Origin: Hyphomicrobium_A sp964493785 | GTDB lineage: Bacteria > Pseudomonadota > Alphaproteobacteria > Rhizobiales > Hyphomicrobiaceae | Length of the DNA: 64,000 nt | NCBI GenBank assembly: GCA_964493785.1 | Contig: CAZBPM010000014.1 | Span: 1-64,000, forward strand | Reading direction: 5' to 3' | Notes under the pieces: generated by a model | Databases searched by the model: none | What the model was told of the DNA's origin: nothing | The model's input: the letters and a program-made list of their open reading frames with translations, nothing else | Shown: positions 17,334-26,284 of the stretch, piece after piece | Layout: each line of letters starts with the position of its first letter | Numbering within the stretch: the first letter of the stretch is position 1 | Translations under genes and position numbers: made by a program

Positions 17334-18986
17334 ATGTCCACCACCGACGCTGCCCCGATCGCTGCACTGGCCGATGCGAAGGCCTGGCCCTTCGAGGAGG
17401 CGCGCCGTCTGATCAAGCGGCTGGAAAAGATGAAGGGTGGCGGCGAGAAGGCGGTGATCTTCGAGACCGGCTACGGCCCGTCCGGCCTGCCGCACATCGG
17501 CACGTTCGGCGAAGTGGCGCGCACGAGCATGGTGCGCCACGCCTTCGACCTGCTCACGGGGGGCAAGCGCGAGACGCGGCTCATCTGCTTCTCGGACGAC
17601 ATGGACGGGCTGCGCAAGGTGCCGTCGAACGTGCCCAACCAGGAGTTGCTGCACGCGGCGCTCGACAAGCCGCTCACCACGGTGCCCGATCCGTTCGGCA
17701 AGTTCGAGAGTTTTGCTCATCACAACAACGCCATGCTGCGCGCGTTCCTCGATCGGTTCGGGTTCGAATACGAATTCACGTCCGCCACGGATGTCTACAA
17801 GTCCGGCAGGTTCGACGAGACGCTGCTGCGGATGCTCAAGGCCTATGACCAAGTCATGGAGATCATCCTGCCGACGCTTGGGCCGGAAAGGAGAGCGACG
17901 TATTCGCCGTTCCTTCCCATCTCGCCGCGCACGGGCCGCGTGCTGCAGGTGCCTATGGTCGAGCGCCATCCGCGCAAGGGTACCATCGTCTATATCGATC
18001 CGGAGACAGGCGAGAAGGTCGAGACGAGCGTCACGGGGGGCGCGGTCAAGTGTCAGTGGAAGGCCGACTGGGCGATGCGCTGGACGGCCCTCGGCGTCGA
18101 CTACGAGATGGCGGGCAAGGATCTGATCGACTCGGTGCTGCTGTCGTCGAAGATCTGCAAGGCGCTCGGCGGCACGCCGCCGGAGGGCTTCAACTACGAG
18201 CTGTTTCTCGACGATCTCGGCCAGAAGATCTCGAAGTCGAAGGGCAACGGCCTGACCATCGACGAATGGCTGAGCTATGCCAGCCCGCAGAGCCTGTCGC
18301 TGTTCATGTACCAGAAGCCGAAGACGGCGAAGCGGCTGTACTTCGATGTCATCCCGCGCGCGGTGGACGAATACCTGCAGCTGCTGGGCGCCTATCCGCG
18401 CCAGGACGACAAGGCGAAGCTCGACAACGCGGTGTGGCACGTCCATTCGGGCAACCCGCCTGCGAACAACGTGCCGATCACGTTCGCGCTGCTGCTCAAT
18501 CTCGTTGCGGCGTCGAACGCGGACGACAAGGACGTGCTGTGGGGATTCATCCGCAGACACGTCAAGGGCGTGAGCCCGCAGACGCATCCGCTGCTCGACG
18601 AGATGGCAGGATATGCGGTGCGCTATTACACCGACTTCGTGAAGCCGCGAAAGAAGTACCGGCCGGCGGACGAGGTCGAGGTGGGGGCGCTGCAAGCGCT
18701 GTCCGATGCGCTGGCGAGTGCGAGCCCGGATGCAACTGCCGAGGAACTCCAGGGTATCCTCTATGATGTCGGACGCGCGGTGCCGCGCTACCAGGACTTC
18801 AACGCCAAGGGCGCCACGCCGGAGCGTCCGGGCGTATCGAACGCCTGGTTCAACGCCATCTACGAGGTTCTGCTGGGTGAGGAAAAGGGTCCGCGCTTCG
18901 GCAGCTTCATCGAGCTCTACGGCATCAGCGAAACGCGCGCGCTGATTGCACGAGCCCTGAAGGGCGAGTTGTTGAAGGCGGGATGA
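17334..18986 (+). CDS. lysK: Lysyl-tRNA synthetase, class I
   Basis: This 550-residue synthetase has the class I signatures: HIGH as PSGLPHIGTFGE near residues 50-58 and KMSKS as KISKSKGNG near 300-308. The intervening FSDDMDGLRKVP and CQWKADWAMRW segments are specific to the archaeal-type LysRS-I. Most bacteria use class II LysRS. The class I form is usual in Alphaproteobacteria. It charges tRNA-Lys. The start MSTTDAAPIAALADAKAWPF is the natural one. The flanking gene is unrelated. Confidence 0.97.
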   Translation: MSTTDAAPIAALADAKAWPFEEARRLIKRLEKMKGGGEKAVIFETGYGPSGLPHIGTFGEVARTSMVRHAFDLLTGGKRETRLICFSDDMDGLRKVPSNVPNQELLHAALDKPLTTVPDPFGKFESFAHHNNAMLRAFLDRFGFEYEFTSATDVYKSGRFDETLLRMLKAYDQVMEIILPTLGPERRATYSPFLPISPRTGRVLQVPMVERHPRKGTIVYIDPETGEKVETSVTGGAVKCQWKADWAMRWTALGVDYEMAGKDLIDSVLLSSKICKALGGTPPEGFNYELFLDDLGQKISKSKGNGLTIDEWLSYASPQSLSLFMYQKPKTAKRLYFDVIPRAVDEYLQLLGAYPRQDDKAKLDNAVWHVHSGNPPANNVPITFALLLNLVAASNADDKDVLWGFIRRHVKGVSPQTHPLLDEMAGYAVRYYTDFVKPRKKYRPADEVEVGALQALSDALASASPDATAEELQGILYDVGRAVPRYQDFNAKGATPERPGVSNAWFNAIYEVLLGEEKGPRFGSFIELYGISETRALIARALKGELLKAG

Positions 18987-18995
18987 TTGCGCGGG

Positions 18996-20744
18996 TCAGG
19001 CGACGTCGCTGCGTGCGCCCTGCATGCCCGCGACCTCTACGCCCCACGTGTCGCGGATCAAGCCGAGGAGCTTGGCTTCGCGTGCGCGTATTTCCTCCGC
19101 GCGCCAGTAGCTCGCGTCGACGGCGTCGCGGGTGATCGCAAGCACCGGCGGATCGTCGACGGCCCCCCGATAGATTTCACGTTTGCGCGCGAACTCCTGG
19201 TTGCGGGCGCGGTCGTTCTGCCTCTGCGTGACGGCGACGAGATTGCCAAGGCTCTCGGTGCACACCTCGCGTTCCTCGCCATCGGCGAACCAACGGCGCC
19301 ATTCGCTGGTAGCGCCAGGGCGCTGCGGCAGAACATGCTCGACGCTGTAGTCTTTCGGATCGAGCACGGTGGTGCTGCGCGTCAGCTCGTCGTTCAGGCG
19401 CAAGAGGAGCTGCTTGCAGACCTGTGCATCGCGCCGATACATCGACCGCAAATGATAGCCGATGTTGCGTACCTCATCGCGCGTGATCGCAAACGGGCCC
19501 TCGCCGGGCCTGACGGGGGCACGCGACTTGATGAGCTGGACCACGTCGGCAAGGCGCCGCACCCGCTTGCCCGCGCCGATGCAAAGAACGCGCAGGAGAT
19601 GCGCGAGGCGATCAATCTCCTTCATCAGGAGCAGCGCGCGCGACGGATCATCGGCGTACTGGTGCATGGCCAGGATGGCCGCAGGAGCCCAATCGCCCTC
19701 CGGAAGGCGGCCGAGGCAAAGGAGATAGCGGCGGATATCCGGATCCATGTTCAGGTTGACGTCGCCGGCCCGAAGGATCGTGTCGTATGAGGTCGACAGC
19801 GGCGCGACGATTTCGTTGAGGAAGGCCTCCGGGCCCCCGACCTCGCGGATCGTCCTGCGGACGCCAGCGATGATCTTGGTGTCGCCGCGACCGTAGATGG
19901 AGAACACGTGGCTGAAGAAGGTCTCGAACCTCGGTCCGAGCAAGCGCGCGGCGTTATCCCACTGCTCGATCGCGCCGGCGCGCCGGTCGTGAGGAATGCC
20001 CTTCAAAACCTCGGCCTTGAGGATGTCGTTGCGCTGCAGCGAACGCCCGCGCTCGTTCAATACAGTGAACAGCCGGTGCGCGCGGTCGATGTCTCGCGTC
20101 AACACGACCACGAAGTGGCACTGATCGCAGAGATAATCGGTCAGCCGGCGGCGATCGGCATCGTCAAGCTGGGAAAGCTCGCGAACGAAATGATCGCGCA
20201 CCTTGAGCAGCCGCTCTTCTGCATCGCTCACCACGTCAGCGTCGGCGGACCCGAGGCACGCGCCGCGGAGCTGGACGTGCTTTTCGAGGAACGATTGCTC
20301 GTTGGCGCTGATCTCGATGCGGTAGCTGGCGGCGAACGCTTTCGATGCGGACGTGTCGGCCGCAACCAACTGGTCGAGGCGGTTGCGCGCCCCCCAACGC
20401 CAGCGCTCGGTTCCAAGGTCGCGCAGCACCGCGGCGAGTATCGCCATGGTCACCAAACGCTGCTGGCCGTCGATAATCTCGAACATGCGCGGCTCTCGGT
20501 CGCGCGCCTTCGGGAGATTGCCGCCGGTGCCGTCTAGCAGAAGAATTGTGCCGAGGAAGTAATCAGGCTCGGCAGCGTCGTCGATGCCGCCGATCCCGGC
20601 AGCACCGCTGATGTCTTCCAGCAACTGTCCAGCTTCGACAGTGGTCCATGAGTAGGGCCTTTGGTAGCTGGGTACTGAAAAATGGAATGGCGATGAGAAG
20701 AGGTGCGTTAGGGTCAGAGACGCTGTAGGGAGACCGGGGAACAT
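18996..20744 (-). CDS. DUF262/DUF1524 (GmrSD-type) protein
   Basis: The product has 582 residues. The N-terminal DUF262 domain has PSYQRPYSW near residues 24-32 and the ParB-like catalytic motif IIDGQQRLVTM near 87-97. The C-terminal DUF1524 domain has a His-Me finger pattern, YSVEHVLPQ (about 470) followed by LGNLVAVTQRQN (about 510). This architecture is that of GmrSD type IV restriction enzymes, which cut modified phage DNA, and of BrxU. It is a single complete gene with no adjacent methyltransferase or other defence gene. ATG at 20744 was chosen; ATG at 20801 is possible. Neither has a strong ribosome site. Confidence 0.88.
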   Translation of the reverse strand: MFPGLPTASLTLTHLFSSPFHFSVPSYQRPYSWTTVEAGQLLEDISGAAGIGGIDDAAEPDYFLGTILLLDGTGGNLPKARDREPRMFEIIDGQQRLVTMAILAAVLRDLGTERWRWGARNRLDQLVAADTSASKAFAASYRIEISANEQSFLEKHVQLRGACLGSADADVVSDAEERLLKVRDHFVRELSQLDDADRRRLTDYLCDQCHFVVVLTRDIDRAHRLFTVLNERGRSLQRNDILKAEVLKGIPHDRRAGAIEQWDNAARLLGPRFETFFSHVFSIYGRGDTKIIAGVRRTIREVGGPEAFLNEIVAPLSTSYDTILRAGDVNLNMDPDIRRYLLCLGRLPEGDWAPAAILAMHQYADDPSRALLLMKEIDRLAHLLRVLCIGAGKRVRRLADVVQLIKSRAPVRPGEGPFAITRDEVRNIGYHLRSMYRRDAQVCKQLLLRLNDELTRSTTVLDPKDYSVEHVLPQRPGATSEWRRWFADGEEREVCTESLGNLVAVTQRQNDRARNQEFARKREIYRGAVDDPPVLAITRDAVDASYWRAEEIRAREAKLLGLIRDTWGVEVAGMQGARSDVA

Positions 20745-20995
20745 TGAGCTTCTTTTTGCTTCGGTCCGCGGTAACAACACCCGGGGACTATCGTGGAGCA
20801 TCGATCTGATGAAGCTAGCATGACTGCACTCGTCGTGACAGATACGATCTGGGAAAAGAACCTATCCGAGACACAACGGTTGCGCAGTGTTGATCCGCGG
20901 CGACAAATGAGCGAGCGTGATTTTTGCGCACCAAGAATCCGATTGCACAGAAGACCAGCGTTCAAACAGATAGCGCGCGCGGGGACACTTTGAAT

Positions 20996-21349
20996 ATGTC
21001 GCGCCGCTTCGTGTACAAGGTTGCGCCGCGCGTTCAATGGGAAGCGGCATGCAGCAACGGTGGCTTCGCCGGCTCGGCCGACGATTTGCGCGATGGCTTT
21101 ATTCACCTGTCGCTGCACAAGCAGCTAGCAGGAACGCTCGCCAAGCATTTCCGCAACCAGGATGATCTCGTCCTGATCCAATTTGAAACACGCGATCTCG
21201 GCGAAGCGTTGCGGTGGGAGGTGTCGCGCGGCGGGGAGGAGTTCCCTCACCTCTATGGTGTGCTGCCGACGGCGCTTTCCGTTGCAGTATATCGGTTGGC
21301 GCTTGGTGCAGACGGCGTGCCGCAATTGCCGGAGGAACTCGCCGCATGA
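20996..21349 (+). CDS. DUF952 family protein
   Basis: The predicted protein has 117 residues and begins MSRRFVYKVAPRVQWEAACS. It contains the DUF952 pattern: YKV near the start, DGFIHLSLHKQL near 42-53, and FPHLYGVLPTALS near 87-99. DUF952 proteins resemble glutathione S-transferase-like or ADP-ribosyltransferase-related small folds of unknown function. Its stop overlaps the pyrD start by 4 bases (ATGA), so the two are translationally coupled. This order is common in rhizobia. Confidence 0.85.
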   Translation: MSRRFVYKVAPRVQWEAACSNGGFAGSADDLRDGFIHLSLHKQLAGTLAKHFRNQDDLVLIQFETRDLGEALRWEVSRGGEEFPHLYGVLPTALSVAVYRLALGADGVPQLPEELAA

Positions 21350-22434
21350 GAAGCGTACTGTTCAGCCTTGCTCCGCGCGCGCTGAGGCTGCTACCGCCGG
21401 AAGAAGCGCACGAAATCACGCTGCGTGCGCTCGAGCTTGGCGCTTATCCGGCTGGACTAGCAGACGATCCGCTGCTGGCGTCGCGTTTCGCCGGGCTCGA
21501 TCTGCCAAATCCAATCGGCATTGCTGCAGGATTCGACAAGGACGGCCGCGTGCCGGATGCGATACTGCGATTGGGTTGCGGCTTTGCAGAGATCGGCACG
21601 GTCACGCCGCTGCCGCAGCCGGGAAATCCAAAACCGCGCGTGTTCCGGCTGCTGGACGACCGCGCGATCATCAATCGCCTCGGCTTCAACAACGGCGGCC
21701 ATCGCGCCGCGCTGGAACGGCTGCGCCGGAGGCCGCGCGCGGGTGTCGTTGGCGTCAACATTGGCGCCAACAAGGAAGCTCGCGATCGGGTTGCCGACTA
21801 TGCGCTCGGCATCGACACATTCTACGATGTCGCCAGCTACTTCACCATCAATATATCGTCGCCGAACACCCCCGGACTGCGCGACCTTCAGGACCCCGAA
21901 GCGCTGCGCGAACTGCTGACGCGCATATCTGCAGCACGCGCAAAGCAGATCGAGGCGGGGAAGCCGAAGCGGCCCATCGTGGTGAAGCTTGCGCCGGACA
22001 TTGCCGAAAGCGCGTTTGAAGAAATCCTGTCGGTGATCGTCGAGCAAGGCATTGACGGGATCGCGATCTCCAACACTACGCTCTCGCGGCGCGGCCTCAC
22101 CGACGAGAACGCTCGGCAGGCCGGCGGCTTGTCAGGGCGGCCACTTTTTTCGCGGTCCACGATCATGCTGGCGCGGGCATACAAAGCGACGCGCGGCAAA
22201 ATCCCGCTCATTGGCATTGGTGGAATCGATAGTGGTCCGTCCGCACTCGCCAAAATAGAGGCGGGAGCAACGCTGGTGCAGCTTTACACTGGGCTGATCT
22301 ACGAGGGCGCTGGCCTCATCGGCCGCATCAAGCAGGAGCTTGCCGCGGCCGTTCGCAGGCATGGCGCCCGCTCGATCGGAGATCTCGTCGGGCGGCAGGC
22401 TGATGTGTGGGCCACCAAGGCGATCGAGAGTTAG
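21346..22434 (+). CDS. pyrD: Dihydroorotate dehydrogenase (quinone), class 2
   Basis: This 362-residue protein has an N-terminal amphipathic segment (MRSVLFSLAPRALRLLPPEEAH) that binds membranes. The FMN barrel contains NPIGIAAGFDKDG, EIGTVTPLPQPGNPKPR, RLGFNN, NISSPNTPGLRDLQ (catalytic Ser region) and GIGGIDS near the phosphate site. It oxidises dihydroorotate to orotate in pyrimidine synthesis, passing electrons to ubiquinone. It is translationally coupled to the upstream DUF952 gene and overlaps the convergent DUF6460 gene by 4 bases. Confidence 0.97.
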   Translation: MRSVLFSLAPRALRLLPPEEAHEITLRALELGAYPAGLADDPLLASRFAGLDLPNPIGIAAGFDKDGRVPDAILRLGCGFAEIGTVTPLPQPGNPKPRVFRLLDDRAIINRLGFNNGGHRAALERLRRRPRAGVVGVNIGANKEARDRVADYALGIDTFYDVASYFTINISSPNTPGLRDLQDPEALRELLTRISAARAKQIEAGKPKRPIVVKLAPDIAESAFEEILSVIVEQGIDGIAISNTTLSRRGLTDENARQAGGLSGRPLFSRSTIMLARAYKATRGKIPLIGIGGIDSGPSALAKIEAGATLVQLYTGLIYEGAGLIGRIKQELAAAVRRHGARSIGDLVGRQADVWATKAIES

Positions 22435-22715
22435 GTGCGCGGGGGATCCTGCGGCCCGCGCGTGCTCTTGACCAGCCGCGAGATGAACCAGATCGGCACG
22501 ACGACCATGGCGCCGAGAATGAGATAGCCCAGCACGGACTCGATGGCGCCGAAGCCGAGGTCGTAAATGCGACGCAACAGGACGTTGATCTGGTAGAAGA
22601 AATTATCCGGCGTTATGCCAAGCGCCGAAAGCACAATGCCGACGACGATCGACAATATGATGAGGCGGACGAGAACTCCCACGACGCTTCCGCCTAGGAA
22701 GGTGTTGCGGTCCAT
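22431..22715 (-). CDS. DUF6460 small membrane protein
   Basis: The product has 94 residues, with two hydrophobic helices (about 8-30 and 58-80). It begins MDRNTFLGGSVVGVLVRLIILS, a form widely conserved in Hyphomicrobiales as DUF6460. The strong ribosome site AAGGAGAG precedes the ATG at 22715. Its function is unknown. It ends inside the last codons of pyrD on the opposite strand. Confidence 0.75.
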   Translation of the reverse strand: MDRNTFLGGSVVGVLVRLIILSIVVGIVLSALGITPDNFFYQINVLLRRIYDLGFGAIESVLGYLILGAMVVVPIWFISRLVKSTRGPQDPPRT

Positions 22716-22803
22716 GGGTGAACTCTCCTTTTGCGAATAAGGCAGCCGGTCCCGGGGCAACCTGCCGGCTGGTGGATGCCACCGCCCTTAGCATAGTTGC
22801 CGG

Positions 22804-25440
22804 GTGCTTTCGATACGGGAGCGTTGCGTACTTACGTTGAAGACGGCGAAACCACTTCTGAACCCCACGAGCCGTCGCCGGTCAAAACCGGTGAAGCGAC
22901 CGCCGGCTGCGCCGGCCACCGTTTCGGCCGAGGCGCTGTTGCCGGACACGTTCCTGCAGTGGTTCGCGGCACGCGGGTGGTCGCCCCGGTCGCACCAGCT
23001 CGCGATGCTTCAGGCCGGGCGCGAGCGCCGGTCCAGCCTGCTCATTGCCCCCACGGGCGCGGGTAAGACGCTGGCAGGCTTCCTCCCGAGCCTCGTCAGC
23101 CTGGAGGCACGCTCCCTACCGGCCCGCGGACAGCGACTGCACACGCTTTACATATCGCCGTTGAAAGCGCTGGCAGCGGACGTCGCACGCAACCTCACGC
23201 TACCGATCACCGAGATGGGATTGCCCATCAGGACGGAGACGCGGACGGGCGACACGTCTGTGGCCCGGCGGAGCCGCCAGCGACAGGCGCCACCCGACAT
23301 CCTGATGACGACGCCGGAGCAGCTTGCATTGCTGCTCAGCCACGAGGACAGCGGCGAGCTTTTTGCGGGACTGGATACGATCATCCTCGACGAGCTGCAC
23401 GCGCTGGCGGCCACCAAGCGCGGCGATCTGCTGGCGCTCGGCATTGCGCGGTTGCGCGCGCTCGCGCCGGGGTTGCGCACGGTGGGCCTTTCGGCGACGG
23501 TCGCGCGGCCGTCGGAGCTGCGCGCCTATCTTGCCGCCCAAACGGATCCGCAAGATCGGCTCGACATGGCGGATATGGTGCAGATCTCGGGTGGGGCCAA
23601 GCCGCACATCCAGATCCTCGAGCTCGACGACACGATGCCGTCGGCTGGGCACATGACGCGGTACGCGATACCCGCGATCTACGCAGCAATTACCGAGCAC
23701 AGGCTTTGCCTGCTGTTCGTCAATACCCGCAGGCAGGCTGAGCTGCTGTTCCAGGACCTGTGGCGCGCGAACGATCTCGGCCTGCCGATCGGGCTGCATC
23801 ATGGCTCGCTCGATACCGCTCAGAGGCGGAAGGTCGAGGCCGCCATGGCGGATGGGGCGCTGCGGGCCGTCGTGGCGACATCAACGCTCGATCTCGGCAT
23901 CGACTGGGGCGACGTCGATCTCGTGATCCATGTCGGCGCGCCCAAGGGGGCGAGCCGTTTCATTCAGCGTATCGGACGATCTAACCACCGGCTGGACGAG
24001 CCGTCGCAGGCGCTGCTGGTGCCGTCGAACCGGTTCGAGGTGCTGGAGTGCCGCGCCGCGGTCGATGCTGCGGAGGCTGGAGCCCAAGATGCAACGTTCT
24101 CGCGCCGCGGATCGCTCGACGTCCTGGCCCAGCACATACTGGGCATGGCGTGCGCGGGTCCGTTCGATGCGTCGGCGCTCTATGCAGAGGTCACATCGGC
24201 GTCGCCCTATGCCGAGCTGACGCGCGAGACGTTCGATCGCGTCGTGCAGTTTGTCGCGGACGGCGGCTATGCGCTCAAGAGCTACGAGCGTTACGCCAAG
24301 CTGAAGCCGGCGGCGGACGGCAAGCTGCGCCTCTCGCATCCCCGCTTCGCCCAGGCCTACCGTATGAACGCGGGAACCATCGTTGCGGCGCCGATGATCA
24401 AGGTGCGGCTGGCGGGTCGGCGTTCTGCAGGATTGCGTCGCGGCTTCATTGGCGGACGCGTAATGGGCGAGGTCGATGAATATTTCATCGAGCAGTTGAG
24501 TCCGGGCGATGCGTTCGTCCTGGCGGGCGAGGTGCTGCGCTTCGAGGGTATGAGCGAGAACGAAGCGTTCGTCTCGCGGGCGACGAGCCGTGATCCGATC
24601 ATCCCGAGCTACAACAGCGGAAAGTTCCCGCTATCGACGCATCTGGCGGAGCGTGTCCGCGCGATGCTCGCCGACCAGCACGAGTGGCATCGGCTGCCGC
24701 CGTCGGTTGCCTACTGGCTCGAGTTGCAGCAGGAGCGGTCGCAGATCCCAGGACGCGACGAGGTGCTAATCGAGACGTTCGAGCGGCGCGGCTGCCATTG
24801 CCTCGTCGCGTATCCCTTCGAGGGGCGCCTCGCGCACCAGACGTTGGGAATGCTGCTGACGCGCCGGCTCGACCGGGCTCGTGCCGGGCCGCTCGGGTTC
24901 GTCGCCAACGACTACGGCATGGCGCTGTGGTGCCGCAGCGATCTTTCGCAAATGATCGCGTCTGGGAAACTGGACCTCGACAATCTCTTCGCGCAGGACA
25001 TGCTGGGGGACGATCTCGACGCGTGGCTCGCAGAGACGAACCTGATGAAGCGGACGTTCCGGCAGGTCGCGGTGATCGCGGGCCTGGTAGAGCGCCGACA
25101 TCCGGGCCGCGAAAAGAGCGGGCGGCAGGTCGCGCTGTCGACCAATCTCATTTACGACGTGTTGCGTCGGCACGATCCGCATCACATTCTGCTGGAGGCC
25201 GCGTGGGCCGATGCGGCCACAGGGCTTCTGGACATTGCCCGCCTGGGGGATTTTCTGCGCCGAATCGAGGGCAGAATCAGGCATCAACCGCTGACGAGGA
25301 TGTCGCCGCTGTCGCTGCCGATCCTGTTGGAGATCGGGCGGGAGGCGGTGGCAGGTTTTGCGCGCGAGGATCTGTTGCGCGAGGCGGCGGCCCTGTCGCT
25401 GCTTGGCGATCCCAATGAGGAGACGCAATGCTCGAGCTGA
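22804..25440 (+). CDS. Ligase-associated DEXH-box DNA helicase (Lhr family)
   Basis: The 878-residue helicase has motif I APTGAGKTLAGF near residues 80-91, DEXH as ILDELHALAATKRGD near 195-209, motif III GLSATV near 228 and motif VI QRIGRSNHRLDEPS near 385. A winged-helix/Lhr core region and a C-terminal domain follow (YNSGKFPLSTHLAERVR, RRGCHCLVAYPFEGRLAH). This is the large helicase of the ligase-associated DNA damage response set. pdeM follows with a 13-base overlap. The ligase and exonuclease of the set are not in the window. GTG at 22804 is the start used, but the first 40 residues are poorly defined. Confidence 0.93.
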   Translation: MLSIRERCVLTLKTAKPLLNPTSRRRSKPVKRPPAAPATVSAEALLPDTFLQWFAARGWSPRSHQLAMLQAGRERRSSLLIAPTGAGKTLAGFLPSLVSLEARSLPARGQRLHTLYISPLKALAADVARNLTLPITEMGLPIRTETRTGDTSVARRSRQRQAPPDILMTTPEQLALLLSHEDSGELFAGLDTIILDELHALAATKRGDLLALGIARLRALAPGLRTVGLSATVARPSELRAYLAAQTDPQDRLDMADMVQISGGAKPHIQILELDDTMPSAGHMTRYAIPAIYAAITEHRLCLLFVNTRRQAELLFQDLWRANDLGLPIGLHHGSLDTAQRRKVEAAMADGALRAVVATSTLDLGIDWGDVDLVIHVGAPKGASRFIQRIGRSNHRLDEPSQALLVPSNRFEVLECRAAVDAAEAGAQDATFSRRGSLDVLAQHILGMACAGPFDASALYAEVTSASPYAELTRETFDRVVQFVADGGYALKSYERYAKLKPAADGKLRLSHPRFAQAYRMNAGTIVAAPMIKVRLAGRRSAGLRRGFIGGRVMGEVDEYFIEQLSPGDAFVLAGEVLRFEGMSENEAFVSRATSRDPIIPSYNSGKFPLSTHLAERVRAMLADQHEWHRLPPSVAYWLELQQERSQIPGRDEVLIETFERRGCHCLVAYPFEGRLAHQTLGMLLTRRLDRARAGPLGFVANDYGMALWCRSDLSQMIASGKLDLDNLFAQDMLGDDLDAWLAETNLMKRTFRQVAVIAGLVERRHPGREKSGRQVALSTNLIYDVLRRHDPHHILLEAAWADAATGLLDIARLGDFLRRIEGRIRHQPLTRMSPLSLPILLEIGREAVAGFAREDLLREAAALSLLGDPNEETQCSS

Positions 25441-26150
25441 AACCTGAGCGCCTCGACTACGACGACTTCCAGGACCAAGAAATCTCCATCTGCGGCAAGC
25501 TGTTTCGCGCCGACATGTCGGGCGCGCTGTACTGGCCGGCAGAGGATGCGCTGATCGTCGCCGATCTCCATCTGGAAAAGGGCTCAGCGTTCGCGAGCCG
25601 CGGGCAGCTCGTTCCTCCGTACGATACACGCGAGACGCTCAACAAGCTCGCCGCCGCGATCGACCGCTGCGGCGCGGCGACCGTGATTGCACTCGGCGAC
25701 AGCCTGCACGATGTCGACGCAGCGAACCGCATCGGGCTGGAGGAGATCGAAATCCTGCAAATCATGCAGGAGGAGCGCGAGTGGATCTGGGTGACGGGCA
25801 ACCATGATCCGAAGGTCGGTGAGCGGCTTGGCGGGACGGTGGTCAGCGAACTCGAGGTCGAGGGCATCGTTCTGCGGCATGAGCCGCGGCCGGGGCACGT
25901 CACGCACGAGATCGCGGGGCACTTGCATCCCGCCGCCAAGCTTTCGATGCACGGATATACGCTGCGCCGGCCCTGTTTCGTCGGCAATGGGCGCAGGCTG
26001 GTGATGCCGGCCTTCGGCACCTACGCGGGCGGGCTGAACATCCTGGAGGATGCATTCGAGCCGCTGTTCGGAAATGACGGAATGCGCGTTTGGATGCTCG
26101 GCCAGGAAGGGCTTTATCCGGTAGCGACGCGGCTTCTGAAGGAAGATTAG
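25428..26150 (+). CDS. pdeM: Ligase-associated DNA damage response phosphoesterase PdeM
   Basis: The 240-residue product is a calcineurin-like metallophosphoesterase. Its motifs are VADLHLEKG (about 44-52), LGDSLHDVD (about 87-95), VTGNHDPKVG (about 124-133), RHEPRPGHVTHEIAGHLHPA (about 149-168) and LVMPAFGTYAGG. It is the PdeM family of the ligase-associated repair cluster. Its start lies within the last codons of the helicase gene (13-base overlap), a tight translational coupling. A cluster of hairpins follows at 26207-26256. Confidence 0.93.
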   Translation: MLELKPERLDYDDFQDQEISICGKLFRADMSGALYWPAEDALIVADLHLEKGSAFASRGQLVPPYDTRETLNKLAAAIDRCGAATVIALGDSLHDVDAANRIGLEEIEILQIMQEEREWIWVTGNHDPKVGERLGGTVVSELEVEGIVLRHEPRPGHVTHEIAGHLHPAAKLSMHGYTLRRPCFVGNGRRLVMPAFGTYAGGLNILEDAFEPLFGNDGMRVWMLGQEGLYPVATRLLKED

Positions 26151-26154
26151 TCCC

Positions 26155-26256
26155 GACACGAGCTGAGAGAAGCTTTGTGTGCGGCGGCATCGGCGCGAGT
26201 TGATGGCCGGCGCTCGCGCCGGGGCGCTTTGCGCCCTTGCCGCCTTCGGCGGCCAA
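26155..26256. repeat. Dispersed intergenic element, long copy (A), with three hairpins
   Basis: The element starts GACACGAGCTGAGAGA and has three successive hairpins: CCGGCG/CGCCGG (26207-26222), GGGCGC/GCGCCC (26222-26236) and one with a TTCG tetraloop (26239-26256). The start block and the first hairpin also occur at 55501-55551. The block 26169-26203 also occurs at 9223-9256. It lies 5 bases after the pdeM stop, between convergent genes, so it probably terminates transcription in both directions. Confidence 0.6.
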
Positions 26257-26284
26257 GAGAGGCGCTGCGAATGGATCCTAGCGC

